A stretch of 64,000 nt of DNA from the NCBI RefSeq assembly GCF_900115165.1, contig NZ_FOVP01000018.1, positions 1 through 64,000 of the forward strand, in the 5' to 3' direction. How positions within the stretch are numbered: the first letter of the stretch is position 1; the number at the start of each line of letters is the position of its first letter. The translations under genes were made by a program, and so were the position numbers. The notes below the pieces were generated by a model that was not told the origin of the DNA, ran no database searches, and saw only the letters and a list, made by a program, of their open reading frames with translations. This document shows positions 34,934-42,997 of the stretch, piece by piece. The stretch comes from Roseovarius lutimaris. GTDB lineage: Bacteria; Pseudomonadota; Alphaproteobacteria; Rhodobacterales; Rhodobacteraceae.

Positions 34934-36805
34934 ATGCGTCTCTTCAAAGCAAAACGGTCTGCGCTTTCCGAGACAGCGCTCGGCTCGTCACAACATCTGG
35001 CAGCAGGTCTGTCCCGGCGTCAGTTCGGTTTGACTGCGGCTGCCGCGCTCGCCATGCCGACGGTATTGCGCGCGCACGGATCGCCAAAGATCACATCGAA
35101 AGGGACCTATGACATCACTGTCGACCGGGTTCGGATTGACACGGGGAACTTTCGGAAAATGGGAGTCGGCTACAACAAGAGCCAGATTCCGACCGTTCTG
35201 CGGTTCAAGGAGGGCGAAGAGGTCACCATCAACGTGACCAACAACCTGCGCGAAAGCACCTCGATCCACTGGCACGGGCTTGTCCTGCCGTTCCGTCAGG
35301 ACGGCGTGCCCGGCATCAGCTTCAACGGCATCGCCCCCGGTGAAACCTTCACCTATCGGTTCCCGATCCAGCAGGCCGGCACCTACTGGTTCCACAGTCA
35401 CTCGGGCTTTCAGGAGCCAGATGGCGCTTACGGTGCCATCGTGATCGAGCCGCGTGGCGGTGAACGCGTTCGCGCCAATCGCGATTATGTCGTGCAACTG
35501 GCCGACAAGCACCCGCATCCCGGCAGCCGGATCATGCGTAATCTCAAGAGGATGCCGGATTACTACAACCGCTCGCAACGCACCTTGCAGACCCTGATCG
35601 AAGACTCACGTCAGGACAGCCTGAAAGCCGCGCTCAAGGATCGCGGCATGTGGGGCCGGATGCGGATGATGCCCACGGATATCGAGGATGTGCAGGGATT
35701 TACCCCGCTCATCAACGGGCAGAGCACCTCGCAAAACTGGACCGGGCTGTTCCGGCCAGGCGAGAAAATCCGCCTGCGGATCGTCAATTCCTCGGCCATG
35801 ACCTATTTCGACATGCGCATCCCCGGCCTCAGGATGACGGTCGTTCAGGCCGACGGCAATGACGTCAGGCCGGTCACCGTGGACGAGCTGCGGGTCGCCG
35901 TCGCGGAAACCTATGACGTGATCGTTCAGCCGCGCGAGAACAAGGTCTATAGCATCATTGCCGAGTCGATGGGGCGGACCGCGCTCGTTCGCGGCACCCT
36001 GTCCCCGAAAGACGGCTACGCAGGCGCGGTGCCACCGCTCAGGCCCAGGCCGCTGCTTACCATGGCCGATATGGGCGGCATGATGGGCGGCATGGATATG
36101 GGCGACCACGTGATGCAGAACGCCGGTGGCATGCAGGACATGACCGCTATGGACCACGCCAACATGGAGCCCGCGGAAAGCTCCGGCATGCAGAGTATGG
36201 ACCACTCGCAGATGCAGACCCCAGACCAACCAGCCATGGATGGCATGGCCCCCTCCGATATGAACAACACCGGCACGCCTGCCATGCAGGGCATGGATCA
36301 CGCCGGGATGACGATGGAGGATGGTGCCGATCTGTTCTACGCGCCGGGCAGCGGGCTGACGCCCAAAGCCTATAATGGCGGCAAGTTTCTGTCCTACACC
36401 GATCTGCGCGCCGCAAGACCGCTTTATCGCCACCGTGCCCCGTCGCGCACCATCGAGCTACGCCTGACCGGCAATATGGAGCGCTATATCTGGTCGATCA
36501 ACGGCGTGAAATACGACGATGCCGACCCGATCGTGTTGACCTATGGCGAGCGGGTGCGCATCCGGTTCATCAACGAAACCATGATGGCGCATCCGATGCA
36601 CCTGCACGGGATGTGGTCGATGGTCGAGACCGGTCAGGGCGCGCGCAACCCGATCAAACACACGGTGAGCGTTCAACCCGGAGTGACCACCGACATCGAG
36701 GTCGAGGTCGATGCGCCAGGCCAATGGGCCTTTCACTGCCACCTTTCCTATCACGCCGATGGCGGCATGTTCCGCAAAGTCGTGGTCAGAGGGCGCCCAG
36801 CCTGA
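34934..36805 (+). CDS. copA: Multicopper oxidase CopA (copper resistance, Tat-exported)
   Basis: The 623-residue protein has a twin-arginine signal (LSRRQFGLTAAAALAMPTV). It carries the four copper-site motifs of multicopper oxidases: HWHG, HSHSG, HPMHLHG and HCHLSYH followed by Met in ADGGM. Between cupredoxin domains 2 and 3, bases ~36060-36320 encode a Met/His-rich insert with repeats such as MDH and MQ, as in PcoA/CopA. It oxidises or sequesters periplasmic copper. AAAGGAGAAGAG precedes the ATG at 34934; the longer frame upstream is not needed. Followed by copB after 26 bases. Confidence 0.93.
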   Translation: MRLFKAKRSALSETALGSSQHLAAGLSRRQFGLTAAAALAMPTVLRAHGSPKITSKGTYDITVDRVRIDTGNFRKMGVGYNKSQIPTVLRFKEGEEVTINVTNNLRESTSIHWHGLVLPFRQDGVPGISFNGIAPGETFTYRFPIQQAGTYWFHSHSGFQEPDGAYGAIVIEPRGGERVRANRDYVVQLADKHPHPGSRIMRNLKRMPDYYNRSQRTLQTLIEDSRQDSLKAALKDRGMWGRMRMMPTDIEDVQGFTPLINGQSTSQNWTGLFRPGEKIRLRIVNSSAMTYFDMRIPGLRMTVVQADGNDVRPVTVDELRVAVAETYDVIVQPRENKVYSIIAESMGRTALVRGTLSPKDGYAGAVPPLRPRPLLTMADMGGMMGGMDMGDHVMQNAGGMQDMTAMDHANMEPAESSGMQSMDHSQMQTPDQPAMDGMAPSDMNNTGTPAMQGMDHAGMTMEDGADLFYAPGSGLTPKAYNGGKFLSYTDLRAARPLYRHRAPSRTIELRLTGNMERYIWSINGVKYDDADPIVLTYGERVRIRFINETMMAHPMHLHGMWSMVETGQGARNPIKHTVSVQPGVTTDIEVEVDAPGQWAFHCHLSYHADGGMFRKVVVRGRPA

Positions 36806-36831
36806 GCCAGTCAATATAAAGGAAAATCAAG

Positions 36832-37533
36832 ATGAAACGTTTCAAACTGGCCGGACTAGTCGGCCTCTTTCTGCCCCTGGCTCAGGTTACATATGCCGAG
36901 CCGCTAATCTGGGGGTTTCAAGCAGAGCAGTTCGAATATCGCGCGATGGATGGCGAGGATGCCTTCGTCTGGGATTTTGATGCCCTTGTGGGATCGGATG
37001 AGTTGAAATTCATCTGGCGCAGTGAGGCCGAACTTGGCCTCACGTCGGAGGACTTCGAGAAGCTGGAAAACCAGGCGCGCCTGCAATTTCCCGTCTCGAC
37101 GTTTTTCGACGCGGTGATCGGGGCCTATGCCGATACGCCCGATGGCGCGCCCAACCGCTATGCCGGGGTGGTCGGCATCAAGGGGCTTGCGCCGCAATGG
37201 TTCGAGATTGACGCCGATCTGTTTGTCTCCGAGAACCCGTTCTTCCGGTTTGAGGCGGAATACGAGGCGCTGTTGACCAATCGCCTGATCCTGACCCCGA
37301 ATATCGAGGTCAACCTGCCGCTCAAGGATGATGCGGCGCGCGATCGTGGCGCGGGCGGTGCCGTCGTGGAAATCGGGGCGCGGCTTAGTTACGATGTCGT
37401 TGATCGCGCGTTCTCGCCCTATATCGGGGTGAATTACGAGGCCGCACTTGGCGATACCAAGGACCGGATCCGCGCCAGCGGCGGAGATACCGATGCCTTC
37501 GCGATCGTGATCGGCACACGCCTGATGTTCTGA
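36832..37533 (+). CDS. copB: Copper resistance outer-membrane protein CopB
   Basis: The 233-residue protein has a signal peptide (KLAGLVGLFLPLAQVTYAEPL) and a CopB-type beta-barrel body (FQAEQFEYRAMDGEDAFVWD, FIWRSEAELGL) ending in an aromatic residue (RLMF), typical of outer-membrane barrels. It works with CopA in periplasmic copper tolerance. The N-terminal Met/His-rich region of the Pseudomonas CopB is missing, so it is a short form. AAGGAAAATCAAG precedes the start. A strong hairpin follows. Confidence 0.88.
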   Translation: MKRFKLAGLVGLFLPLAQVTYAEPLIWGFQAEQFEYRAMDGEDAFVWDFDALVGSDELKFIWRSEAELGLTSEDFEKLENQARLQFPVSTFFDAVIGAYADTPDGAPNRYAGVVGIKGLAPQWFEIDADLFVSENPFFRFEAEYEALLTNRLILTPNIEVNLPLKDDAARDRGAGGAVVEIGARLSYDVVDRAFSPYIGVNYEAALGDTKDRIRASGGDTDAFAIVIGTRLMF

Positions 37534-37539
37534 AATGAG

Positions 37540-37568
37540 GGCCGCCCCGGTCACGTGCCGGGGCGGCC
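37540..37568 (+). terminator. Strong hairpin after copB
   Basis: GGCCGCCCCGG (37540-37550) and CCGGGGCGGCC (37558-37568) form a perfect 11-bp stem with a 7-base loop right behind the copB stop. There is no T-run. It may terminate or attenuate transcription before the CDF transporter gene. Confidence 0.55.
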
Positions 37569-37634
37569 ACATACCGTGCTTGTCGCCCGGATGGTGCGCA
37601 GAGCTTTGAAAACCAAATTGGAAAGGAACCTGTG

Positions 37635-38546
37635 ATGAGCGGACAAGGGCACGCGGGCCACATGCCATCGAGCGGTCGCGGCATGGCGATTTCAGCTTGG
37701 TTAACGGGCATCTATTTCTTCATCGAGATGACAATCGGGCTCTGGACCGGCTCGATCGCGGTGATTTCGGACGCTTTTCATACCTTTTCTGCCGTCGGCG
37801 GCGTCCTTGTGGCGATCCTTGCCGCGCGCCTTGCAAGGCGCCCGGCCGACGAGGATCGCAGCTTTGGCTGGTATCGCGCAGAGATCATCGGCGCCCTGGT
37901 CAATGGCGGGTTTCTGCTTGGCATGGCGGTAGTGGTGATCGTGATGGCTGCGATGCGGCTAAACTCTCCGATTAATCTGCCGACCGGCCCGATGCTGCTG
38001 GCCGCCGCGGGCGGGCTCTTGACCGAACTCATCTCGCTCGGGCTGATCTGGAAGCAGAGCCAGAGCGATCTGAACGTCAAGGGCGCGCTTTGGCACATCA
38101 TCCAGACATTTGTCGGAAGCCTGCTGATCATCGTCACCGCGCTGGTGATCAAGTTTACCGGATTCCTGCTGATCGACCCGATCCTCGGCATGGCCTTCGG
38201 ATTCGTGCTGGTCTGGGCAAGCTGGGGAATTCTGCGCGACTCCATGCATCTGCTGATGGAGGGCACGCCCGAGGATGTAAGCCTTGGCGACGTCATGCAG
38301 GCGCTTGAGGCGTTGCGCGGTGTGGCGAACGCCCATCACGTGCATGCCTGGGCGCTGACCAGCGGCAAATACGTCTTTTCCGCCCATCTGCGCATTCACG
38401 GCGACGACGATCCGCAAGAGGTATTAAGGGAAGCCCATCAAATGCTGCGCGAGCGCTTTGGCTTTTTCTTTGTCACCTTGCAGGTCGAGGACCGCTGTCT
38501 TGATGAAAGCGGCGCCGAGATGATTGATATCACGGCTAAGGATTGA
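37635..38546 (+). CDS. CDF-family cation transporter with altered metal site
   Basis: The 303-residue protein has six membrane helices and a C-terminal cytosolic domain (ALRGVANAHHVHAWALTSGKYVFSAHLRIHG) as in ZitB/CzcD-type cation diffusion facilitators. The usual transport site has an Asp or His pair spaced by four in both TM2 and TM5. Here TM2 reads SDAFHTFSAV and TM5 HIIQTFVGS, so the second Asp of both pairs is replaced (Ala and Thr). Zinc transport may be lost or the metal preference changed. It probably exports a divalent metal linked to copper stress. AAAGGAAC precedes the ATG at 37635. Confidence 0.82.
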   Translation: MSGQGHAGHMPSSGRGMAISAWLTGIYFFIEMTIGLWTGSIAVISDAFHTFSAVGGVLVAILAARLARRPADEDRSFGWYRAEIIGALVNGGFLLGMAVVVIVMAAMRLNSPINLPTGPMLLAAAGGLLTELISLGLIWKQSQSDLNVKGALWHIIQTFVGSLLIIVTALVIKFTGFLLIDPILGMAFGFVLVWASWGILRDSMHLLMEGTPEDVSLGDVMQALEALRGVANAHHVHAWALTSGKYVFSAHLRIHGDDDPQEVLREAHQMLRERFGFFFVTLQVEDRCLDESGAEMIDITAKD

Positions 38547-38613
38547 TGCCCTTGTTTGCCACACCGAATCCCGGCCACAGCCACAACCCCGAGCGGTAAA
38601 CGCATATGTCGCC

Positions 38614-40026
38614 TTATGATCCAGTCCTATCTTGCGAATCTGAGTTTTGCGAAAGCGGCAATTCCAATTGCACCAGAAGCCCGCCCTCCGGGTGGTTCTG
38701 CAAGGTCACGTCGCCCCCATGCGAGCGCAGGATACTGCGCGCGATGGACAGGCCGAGACCGGTGCCGCCTGTCTCGCGCGAGCGTGACGTTTCGACCCGG
38801 TAAAACGGCTCAAAGACCTCGTCCAGCTCTGCTTCGGGGATGCCGGGACCGTGATCGCGCACCCGGATCAAGACCCTGTCGTGCTCTCGGGTATAGCTGA
38901 CCCTGGCATCGCTACCGTAGCGCACCGCATTCTCTATGATATTGCGCAGGGCGCGGCGCATGGAGTGAGGCCGCAGCCTGATCTGAAGCGGCGCGCCGGT
39001 CTCATATTGGAACGCGTCGAGCATGTCCCGCTTCAGGCGCGTCAGAAAGTCCCCCAACTCAACCGTTTCCGGGGGTTCGCTGATCGCCATGCCCCGTGCA
39101 AAGGCCAGCGTGCGCTCGACCATGTCTTGCATTTCCTCGATCGACGTGACCAGGGCATCACGTGTTTCCGCCTCCTCCACCATCTCGGCGTGGACGCGCA
39201 GCGCGGTCAACGGCGAGCGCAGATCGTGCCCCAGAGCGGCCATGATGCGTGTCTTGTCCGCAACCGTGCGCACCAGCCGCTCCTGCATGAGATTGAAGGT
39301 ATCCGTCAGATCGCGAACCTCTCTCGGACCGGCAACCGGGATCGGCTTGCCCTCCTCGCCCCTGCCGAGGCTTTCGGCGGCCTGTGCCAAGCGTCGAAGC
39401 GGCCAGGTCAGGCGCGCCAGAAGATACCAGCAGGCGACCCCGATCAGCAACGCCGCCGTAAGGCCAAAACTCACCGCGGAGAAGACCGGCCATTGCAGCG
39501 GCGGGCGCTGAAAGCGCGTATCGATATTCAGCCAAGCGCCGTCTGCAAGCGCGATGGAAAGCGTCAATTCAAGCCCCGTGATTTTGTCATGCATCATCTG
39601 CCTGTGCATCGCGGCCATGTGTGGCGGGACCGTTCTCATCGGCGGAAATGCGCGCTCGACCTCGTGCAATTCCACACGGATTTCGCGTGTGTCTTCGGTC
39701 CCGAGCAGCGACCTGATGCCCGCCTCGACAGCGCCTCCGGCCCTGTGATCGAGATGATCTACGGCCGCGTGCGCATCGACGCGAAACCGTGCAAGCGGCG
39801 AGTCGGCGGCGCGCAAGATCGAGGCATGCAGGTCTTGTGGCGCCCGCTCCAGAAGCAGGGCCACATTCGCGGCGCGCCCGGCGGCCTCTGCGCCGATGGC
39901 GGCCCGCACGGCAAGGCTTCTCTCATCCACGAAAAGCCAGAGGCTGATCGCCTGTGCCGTCACCAGGCTGCCGATGATCAGCAACAAGAGCTGCACGCGC
40001 AAACTGTCAAGACGGGTGCGGATCAT
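38614..40026 (-). CDS. Sensor histidine kinase with HAMP domain (copper locus)
   Basis: The 470-residue protein has TM1 (VQLLLLIIGSLVTAQAISLWLFV), a ~130-residue periplasmic domain, TM2 (VFSAVSFGLTAALLIGVACWYLL), a HAMP domain, the H-box ALGHDLRSPLTALRVHAE and an ATP-binding core with DHGPGIP and GGTGLGLSIA. The periplasmic part has a Met/His-rich stretch (PPHMAAMHRQMMHDK), which suggests metal sensing. It overlaps its response regulator gene by ATGA. It probably detects copper or another metal and controls the flanking genes; this is inference from position. Confidence 0.88.
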   Translation of the reverse strand: MIRTRLDSLRVQLLLLIIGSLVTAQAISLWLFVDERSLAVRAAIGAEAAGRAANVALLLERAPQDLHASILRAADSPLARFRVDAHAAVDHLDHRAGGAVEAGIRSLLGTEDTREIRVELHEVERAFPPMRTVPPHMAAMHRQMMHDKITGLELTLSIALADGAWLNIDTRFQRPPLQWPVFSAVSFGLTAALLIGVACWYLLARLTWPLRRLAQAAESLGRGEEGKPIPVAGPREVRDLTDTFNLMQERLVRTVADKTRIMAALGHDLRSPLTALRVHAEMVEEAETRDALVTSIEEMQDMVERTLAFARGMAISEPPETVELGDFLTRLKRDMLDAFQYETGAPLQIRLRPHSMRRALRNIIENAVRYGSDARVSYTREHDRVLIRVRDHGPGIPEAELDEVFEPFYRVETSRSRETGGTGLGLSIARSILRSHGGDVTLQNHPEGGLLVQLELPLSQNSDSQDRTGS

Positions 40027-40745
40027 GGGGCGGTCTCGACATCCGTTGCAAGGCAGTAGCCGCCGTTTCGAACCGTCGTGATAATCCTTGGGCGCCCCGG
40101 ATTTGCCTCGATCTTGCGGCGCAGGCGGCTGATCTGGTTGTCGATGGTGCGATCGAACGCGGCGGGCGTGCGCCCGGCTGTCAGGTCGAAAAGCTGCTCG
40201 CGGCTCAGCACGATACGCGGGCGTTCCAGCAGGATCGTCAACAGCTTGAATTCCGATGTCGTCAGCACGTCCTCGCGGCCATCCGCCGCGACCAGGCGGC
40301 GGGTGTCGGTTTCCAGGGTCCAGTCCGCGAACCGGACATGCCGCCCCGTAAGCCCCCCGGCCAGCGGTTCGGACCGCTGTGCGCGTCGCAGAATCGCCCT
40401 GATCCGCGCCAAAAGCTCGCGCGGATTGAACGGCTTGGGCAGATAGTCGTCGGCGCCGACCTCAAGCCCGATAATCCGGTCCATTTCCTCGCCAAGCGCG
40501 GTCAGCATGAGGATCGGCGTTGCCCCCTTGGCGGACAGGCGGCGACAGACCGATATCCCGTCCTCGCCAGGCATCATCACGTCAAGAACAACGAGATCAT
40601 AACGCCCGACGTCGAGCAGCCCGTCCATCTCGGTCGCGTCCTTCGCCGTCGTCACGCGCAAATCACTCTTTTCCAGGTATCGTGCGACGGCTTTGCGAAT
40701 TTCGGCACTGTCATCGACAAGCAGGATATGGGGTGGCTTTGTCAT
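40023..40745 (-). CDS. OmpR-family response regulator
   Basis: The 240-residue protein has a receiver domain (ILLVDDSAEIRKAVARYL; phospho-Asp in LVVLDVMMPGEDG; Lys in YLPKPFNPRELLARI) and a C-terminal winged helix (LTTSEFKLLTILLERP, DRTIDNQISRLRRKIE). Its partner kinase follows with a 4-base overlap. It is divergent from the EF-hand gene at 40915. The region between them, 40746-40914, holds an inverted repeat that could be its own operator. Likely controls the copper and EF-hand genes. Confidence 0.9.
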   Translation of the reverse strand: MTKPPHILLVDDSAEIRKAVARYLEKSDLRVTTAKDATEMDGLLDVGRYDLVVLDVMMPGEDGISVCRRLSAKGATPILMLTALGEEMDRIIGLEVGADDYLPKPFNPRELLARIRAILRRAQRSEPLAGGLTGRHVRFADWTLETDTRRLVAADGREDVLTTSEFKLLTILLERPRIVLSREQLFDLTAGRTPAAFDRTIDNQISRLRRKIEANPGRPRIITTVRNGGYCLATDVETAP

Positions 40746-40794
40746 GGTACGACCCTAGGCGATTGCACGGCCGGTGCCGAGGAAAACTGTCACG

Positions 40795-40837
40795 GATTGT
40801 AACCGGGCGGCGCTTTGCGACAGACCGTTACGCAATC
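40795..40837. promoter_or_regulatory. Inverted repeat between response regulator and EF-hand genes
   Basis: GATTGTAAC (40795-40803) and GTTACGCAATC (40827-40837) are mutually complementary apart from a two-base insertion, separated by 23 bases in the divergent promoter region. They share the TTGTAAC/GTTAC core with the element at 34320. Candidate operator for the regulator; not proven. Confidence 0.35.
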
Positions 40838-40875
40838 GTCAGGCGCACCCGTTGCATAGGGCATTTCATTTGCCA

Positions 40876-40913
40876 TTTTGAGTGTGTCTTACATCTCAAA
40901 AAGGAGAACACTC
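40876..40913 (+). promoter_or_regulatory. Alternative hairpins around the ribosome-binding site of the EF-hand gene
   Basis: TTTTGAG (40876-40882) pairs perfectly with CTCAAAA (40895-40901), and GAGTGT (40880-40885) pairs with ACACTC (40908-40913). The two pairings share the GAG and exclude each other. The AAGGAG site (40901-40906) borders one and sits in the loop of the other. Could be a translation switch or chance. Confidence 0.25.
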
Positions 40914-40914
40914 A

Positions 40915-41187
40915 ATGCAACGCAGACTAACACGCGGCCTCGCAATCGCCATCGCTACGACCATCGGCGGCGCGGCCTTCGCCAATATGGGCTATATCTC
41001 CGGGCATCACAATCTGCCTGACCGCGACAACAACATTCACATGACCGACACGATGCGCGGTCATTTCGACCACGCGGATCAGAACGAAGACGGCAAGGTC
41101 ACGCGTGATGAAATGGAGACCCACATGAAGGCGGCGTCTGAATTTCAGCGGATGTTCGAAGAACGTAACGCAAGCGAGGACCGCTGA
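40915..41187 (+). CDS. Secreted EF-hand protein
   Basis: The 90-residue protein has a signal peptide (LAIAIATTIGGAAFA) and a canonical EF-hand calcium-binding loop (DHADQNEDGKVTRDEME). A second, weaker region may follow or precede. It would act in the periplasm or outside as a calcium (possibly other metal) binding protein. AAAAAGGAG precedes the ATG. It is divergent from the two-component system and followed by a second EF-hand gene after 60 bases. Confidence 0.75.
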   Translation: MQRRLTRGLAIAIATTIGGAAFANMGYISGHHNLPDRDNNIHMTDTMRGHFDHADQNEDGKVTRDEMETHMKAASEFQRMFEERNASEDR

Positions 41188-41247
41188 CGCTGCCAAGACC
41201 AGACACCCGAAAACAACAGTCATATCGGAATGATCCGAAAGGAAAAC

Positions 41248-41847
41248 ATGATGAATACCAGGTATATCTCGGCAATCGCCGTGGCGGCGATCCTTGTCGG
41301 CGGCAACGCCGCCATGGCGCAGGGCATGGGACAGGGTATGGAACAAGGCCAGCACGGCCACGGCCAGCAGCCCGCCAGACAGCATGCCTCGGGCCAGAGT
41401 GGCATGATGCCCATGCATCAGCAGATGATGACCATGCACAAGGGTATGATGCAGGGCGGCATGAAGGGCAAGGCGGGTCCGATGGGGCCGGAATTCCGCG
41501 CCCTGCTCGACACCAACGAGGATGGCAGGATCGAGCCCGCCGAAGCGCGCGCCGCGCTTGAGACCCTTCTCTCCGATAACGACGCAAATGGCGATGGCGC
41601 GCTTGATATCGCCGAATTCGAGATCCTGCACAGCCGCATGATCCGCGAGCGCATGGTCGACCGGTTCCAGCATCTCGACAATGACGGCGACGGCGCCATA
41701 ACCGCCGGGGAAATGGCGGCCCCGGCAAAGAAGATCGAGAAGATGCAAAAGCGGATGGAGAGAATGCAGAACGCCCGCGACATGCCCCAGAAAGGCATGA
41801 AACCAGGCGCGATGATGCAGGACGGCACACGCAAGCAAGGCGACTGA
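41248..41847 (+). CDS. Secreted EF-hand protein with Met/His/Gln-rich segment
   Basis: The ~199-residue protein has a signal peptide (ISAIAVAAILVGGNAAMA). A Gly/Gln/His/Met-rich stretch follows (for example GMMPMHQQMMTMHKGMMQGG), then three EF-hand loops (DTNEDGRIEPAE, DNDANGDGALDIAE, DNDGDGAITAGE). The Met/His-rich part resembles metal-binding regions seen in copper proteins nearby. AAAGGAAAAC precedes the ATG at 41248; the next codon is also ATG. Likely a periplasmic metal-binding protein of the copper locus. Confidence 0.75.
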   Translation: MMNTRYISAIAVAAILVGGNAAMAQGMGQGMEQGQHGHGQQPARQHASGQSGMMPMHQQMMTMHKGMMQGGMKGKAGPMGPEFRALLDTNEDGRIEPAEARAALETLLSDNDANGDGALDIAEFEILHSRMIRERMVDRFQHLDNDGDGAITAGEMAAPAKKIEKMQKRMERMQNARDMPQKGMKPGAMMQDGTRKQGD

Positions 41848-41856
41848 TCCCAAAGA

Positions 41857-42096
41857 TCAGGCCAGAGAGGGCGGAACGGCAATCGTCGCACCGCCCTCTT
41901 TGATCCGCGCCGCTTCATTGGCAGCGTCAGGGGCAAAACAGGGCGCAAGCCTTTGGCGCAGGGCGCGCGCCTCGTCCCGGAGGGTTCCATCGCTCCGGGG
42001 ATCTAAATCCTCAACCCGTATCTGCCTTTTCGGGGCAAAGACCTCCAAGCCCGTTCTGGCTGTTGGGTCAATCTGGCGGCTTGCCAGTGCCGTCAT
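41857..42096 (-). CDS. Possible 79-residue protein after atpG
   Basis: An open frame starts inside the atpG end and runs 79 codons. The product is charged in the middle (RVEDLDPRSDGTLRDEARALRQRL) and not recognised. It has no clear ribosome-binding site, and its 3' end is covered by the hairpin at 41866-41899, which argues against it. Listed as a weak possibility. Confidence 0.2.
   Translation of the reverse strand: MTALASRQIDPTARTGLEVFAPKRQIRVEDLDPRSDGTLRDEARALRQRLAPCFAPDAANEAARIKEGGATIAVPPSLA
41866..41899. terminator. Hairpin after the EF-hand gene and atp operon
   Basis: AGAGGGCGG (41866-41874) and CCGCCCTCT (41891-41899) form a perfect 9-bp stem with a 16-base loop, followed by TTT on the plus strand. 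It lies between the convergent EF-hand gene and the atp operon and could terminate from both sides. Confidence 0.5.
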
Positions 42097-42997
42097 CCGA
42101 GCCTGTTTTTGACCTTTTGTCTTTCTTCAGCGCCTCAAAGCCGATGATCACGTCAAGCAATTCCGTCGTTATTTCAGATTGACGCAAAGCGCGGGTTTCG
42201 GATTTCAGGTCTTCAAGTTGCTCATCGACCGATTGTTCCGCCTGCTGCATGAGGGCCAGCCGCGCAGCATTTTCCGTGACCAGCGCCTCGGCAGAGGCCC
42301 GAAACAGGCTTGCAAACAAATACCCCCGAATCAATGACATGAAAAGGTCACCCCGAGGCATCGAAAAATACGGCAGGCTGCGCGAGACCCACGGCTTTGC
42401 CTGAAGCTCGGCGATGAGCGCAGGATCGAGCGGCAGCAATGCCGCGATTTCGGCAGCCTGCGTTCCGCCTTCGCCGCGCGCAAAATAGGCCAGTGTGACA
42501 GCAACGTCATGGGGGTGACTATCACGCCGGATATCGTCGAGCTTTTGCGTCAGAAGATTTGCCAGCCGCCCGATCCCATCGACAGAAGCGGGCGGAAAAA
42601 ACGTCTTTTTCACCCTGAGACCTTGATCGGCCAGTGCATCCGCCATCTGTGCCCCGACACAAAGAACGGTTGTGGCGTGGTCTGCATCGGCGTTGATCTG
42701 GCGCCCGACATGCCCGGCAAGCGCCTCGTTATAGTTCCCGCACAAGCCGTGATCGGAGCCGAACACAACCATGACCCGCGCCCCCGCGCCGGGCGTCTCT
42801 GTCTGGAGTGGCCCGGACTGCGACAGGAAGGCATGCAGCCCCTCAAGCACCGTGTCGTGATAGGCCTCGATGGCGCGGGCCGCATGTTCATAAGGGGCGG
42901 AATTGATGACCGACAGCGTCTTCATGGTGTGAACCACGCTGCGGATTCCCTGCATGCTGGTTGTGCGCCGCGCGAGCGTCTCAAGGGTTTGCGCCAT
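42068..42997 (-). CDS. atpG: N-ATPase F1 subunit gamma
   Basis: The ~309-residue protein is the rotor shaft of the F1 motor. The start ([27 protein letters not shown]) is the conserved N-terminal helix with an altered IR-x-V-x2-T pattern typical of the N-type. [17 protein letters not shown] corresponds to the core SDRGLCG motif. It is the last gene of the atpDCQRBEFAG operon and starts inside the end of atpA (17-base overlap). The long frame before 42997 lies within atpA. Confidence 0.88.
   Translation of the reverse strand: MAQTLETLARRTTSMQGIRSVVHTMKTLSVINSAPYEHAARAIEAYHDTVLEGLHAFLSQSGPLQTETPGAGARVMVVFGSDHGLCGNYNEALAGHVGRQINADADHATTVLCVGAQMADALADQGLRVKKTFFPPASVDGIGRLANLLTQKLDDIRRDSHPHDVAVTLAYFARGEGGTQAAEIAALLPLDPALIAELQAKPWVSRSLPYFSMPRGDLFMSLIRGYLFASLFRASAEALVTENAARLALMQQAEQSVDEQLEDLKSETRALRQSEITTELLDVIIGFEALKKDKRSKTGSDDGTGKPPD

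Noticed and set aside
41857..42096. 79-codon frame as a firm tenth gene of the atp operon
   Set aside because: Its end is covered by a perfect hairpin likely to be the operon terminator and it has no start signal; kept only as a low-confidence entry.
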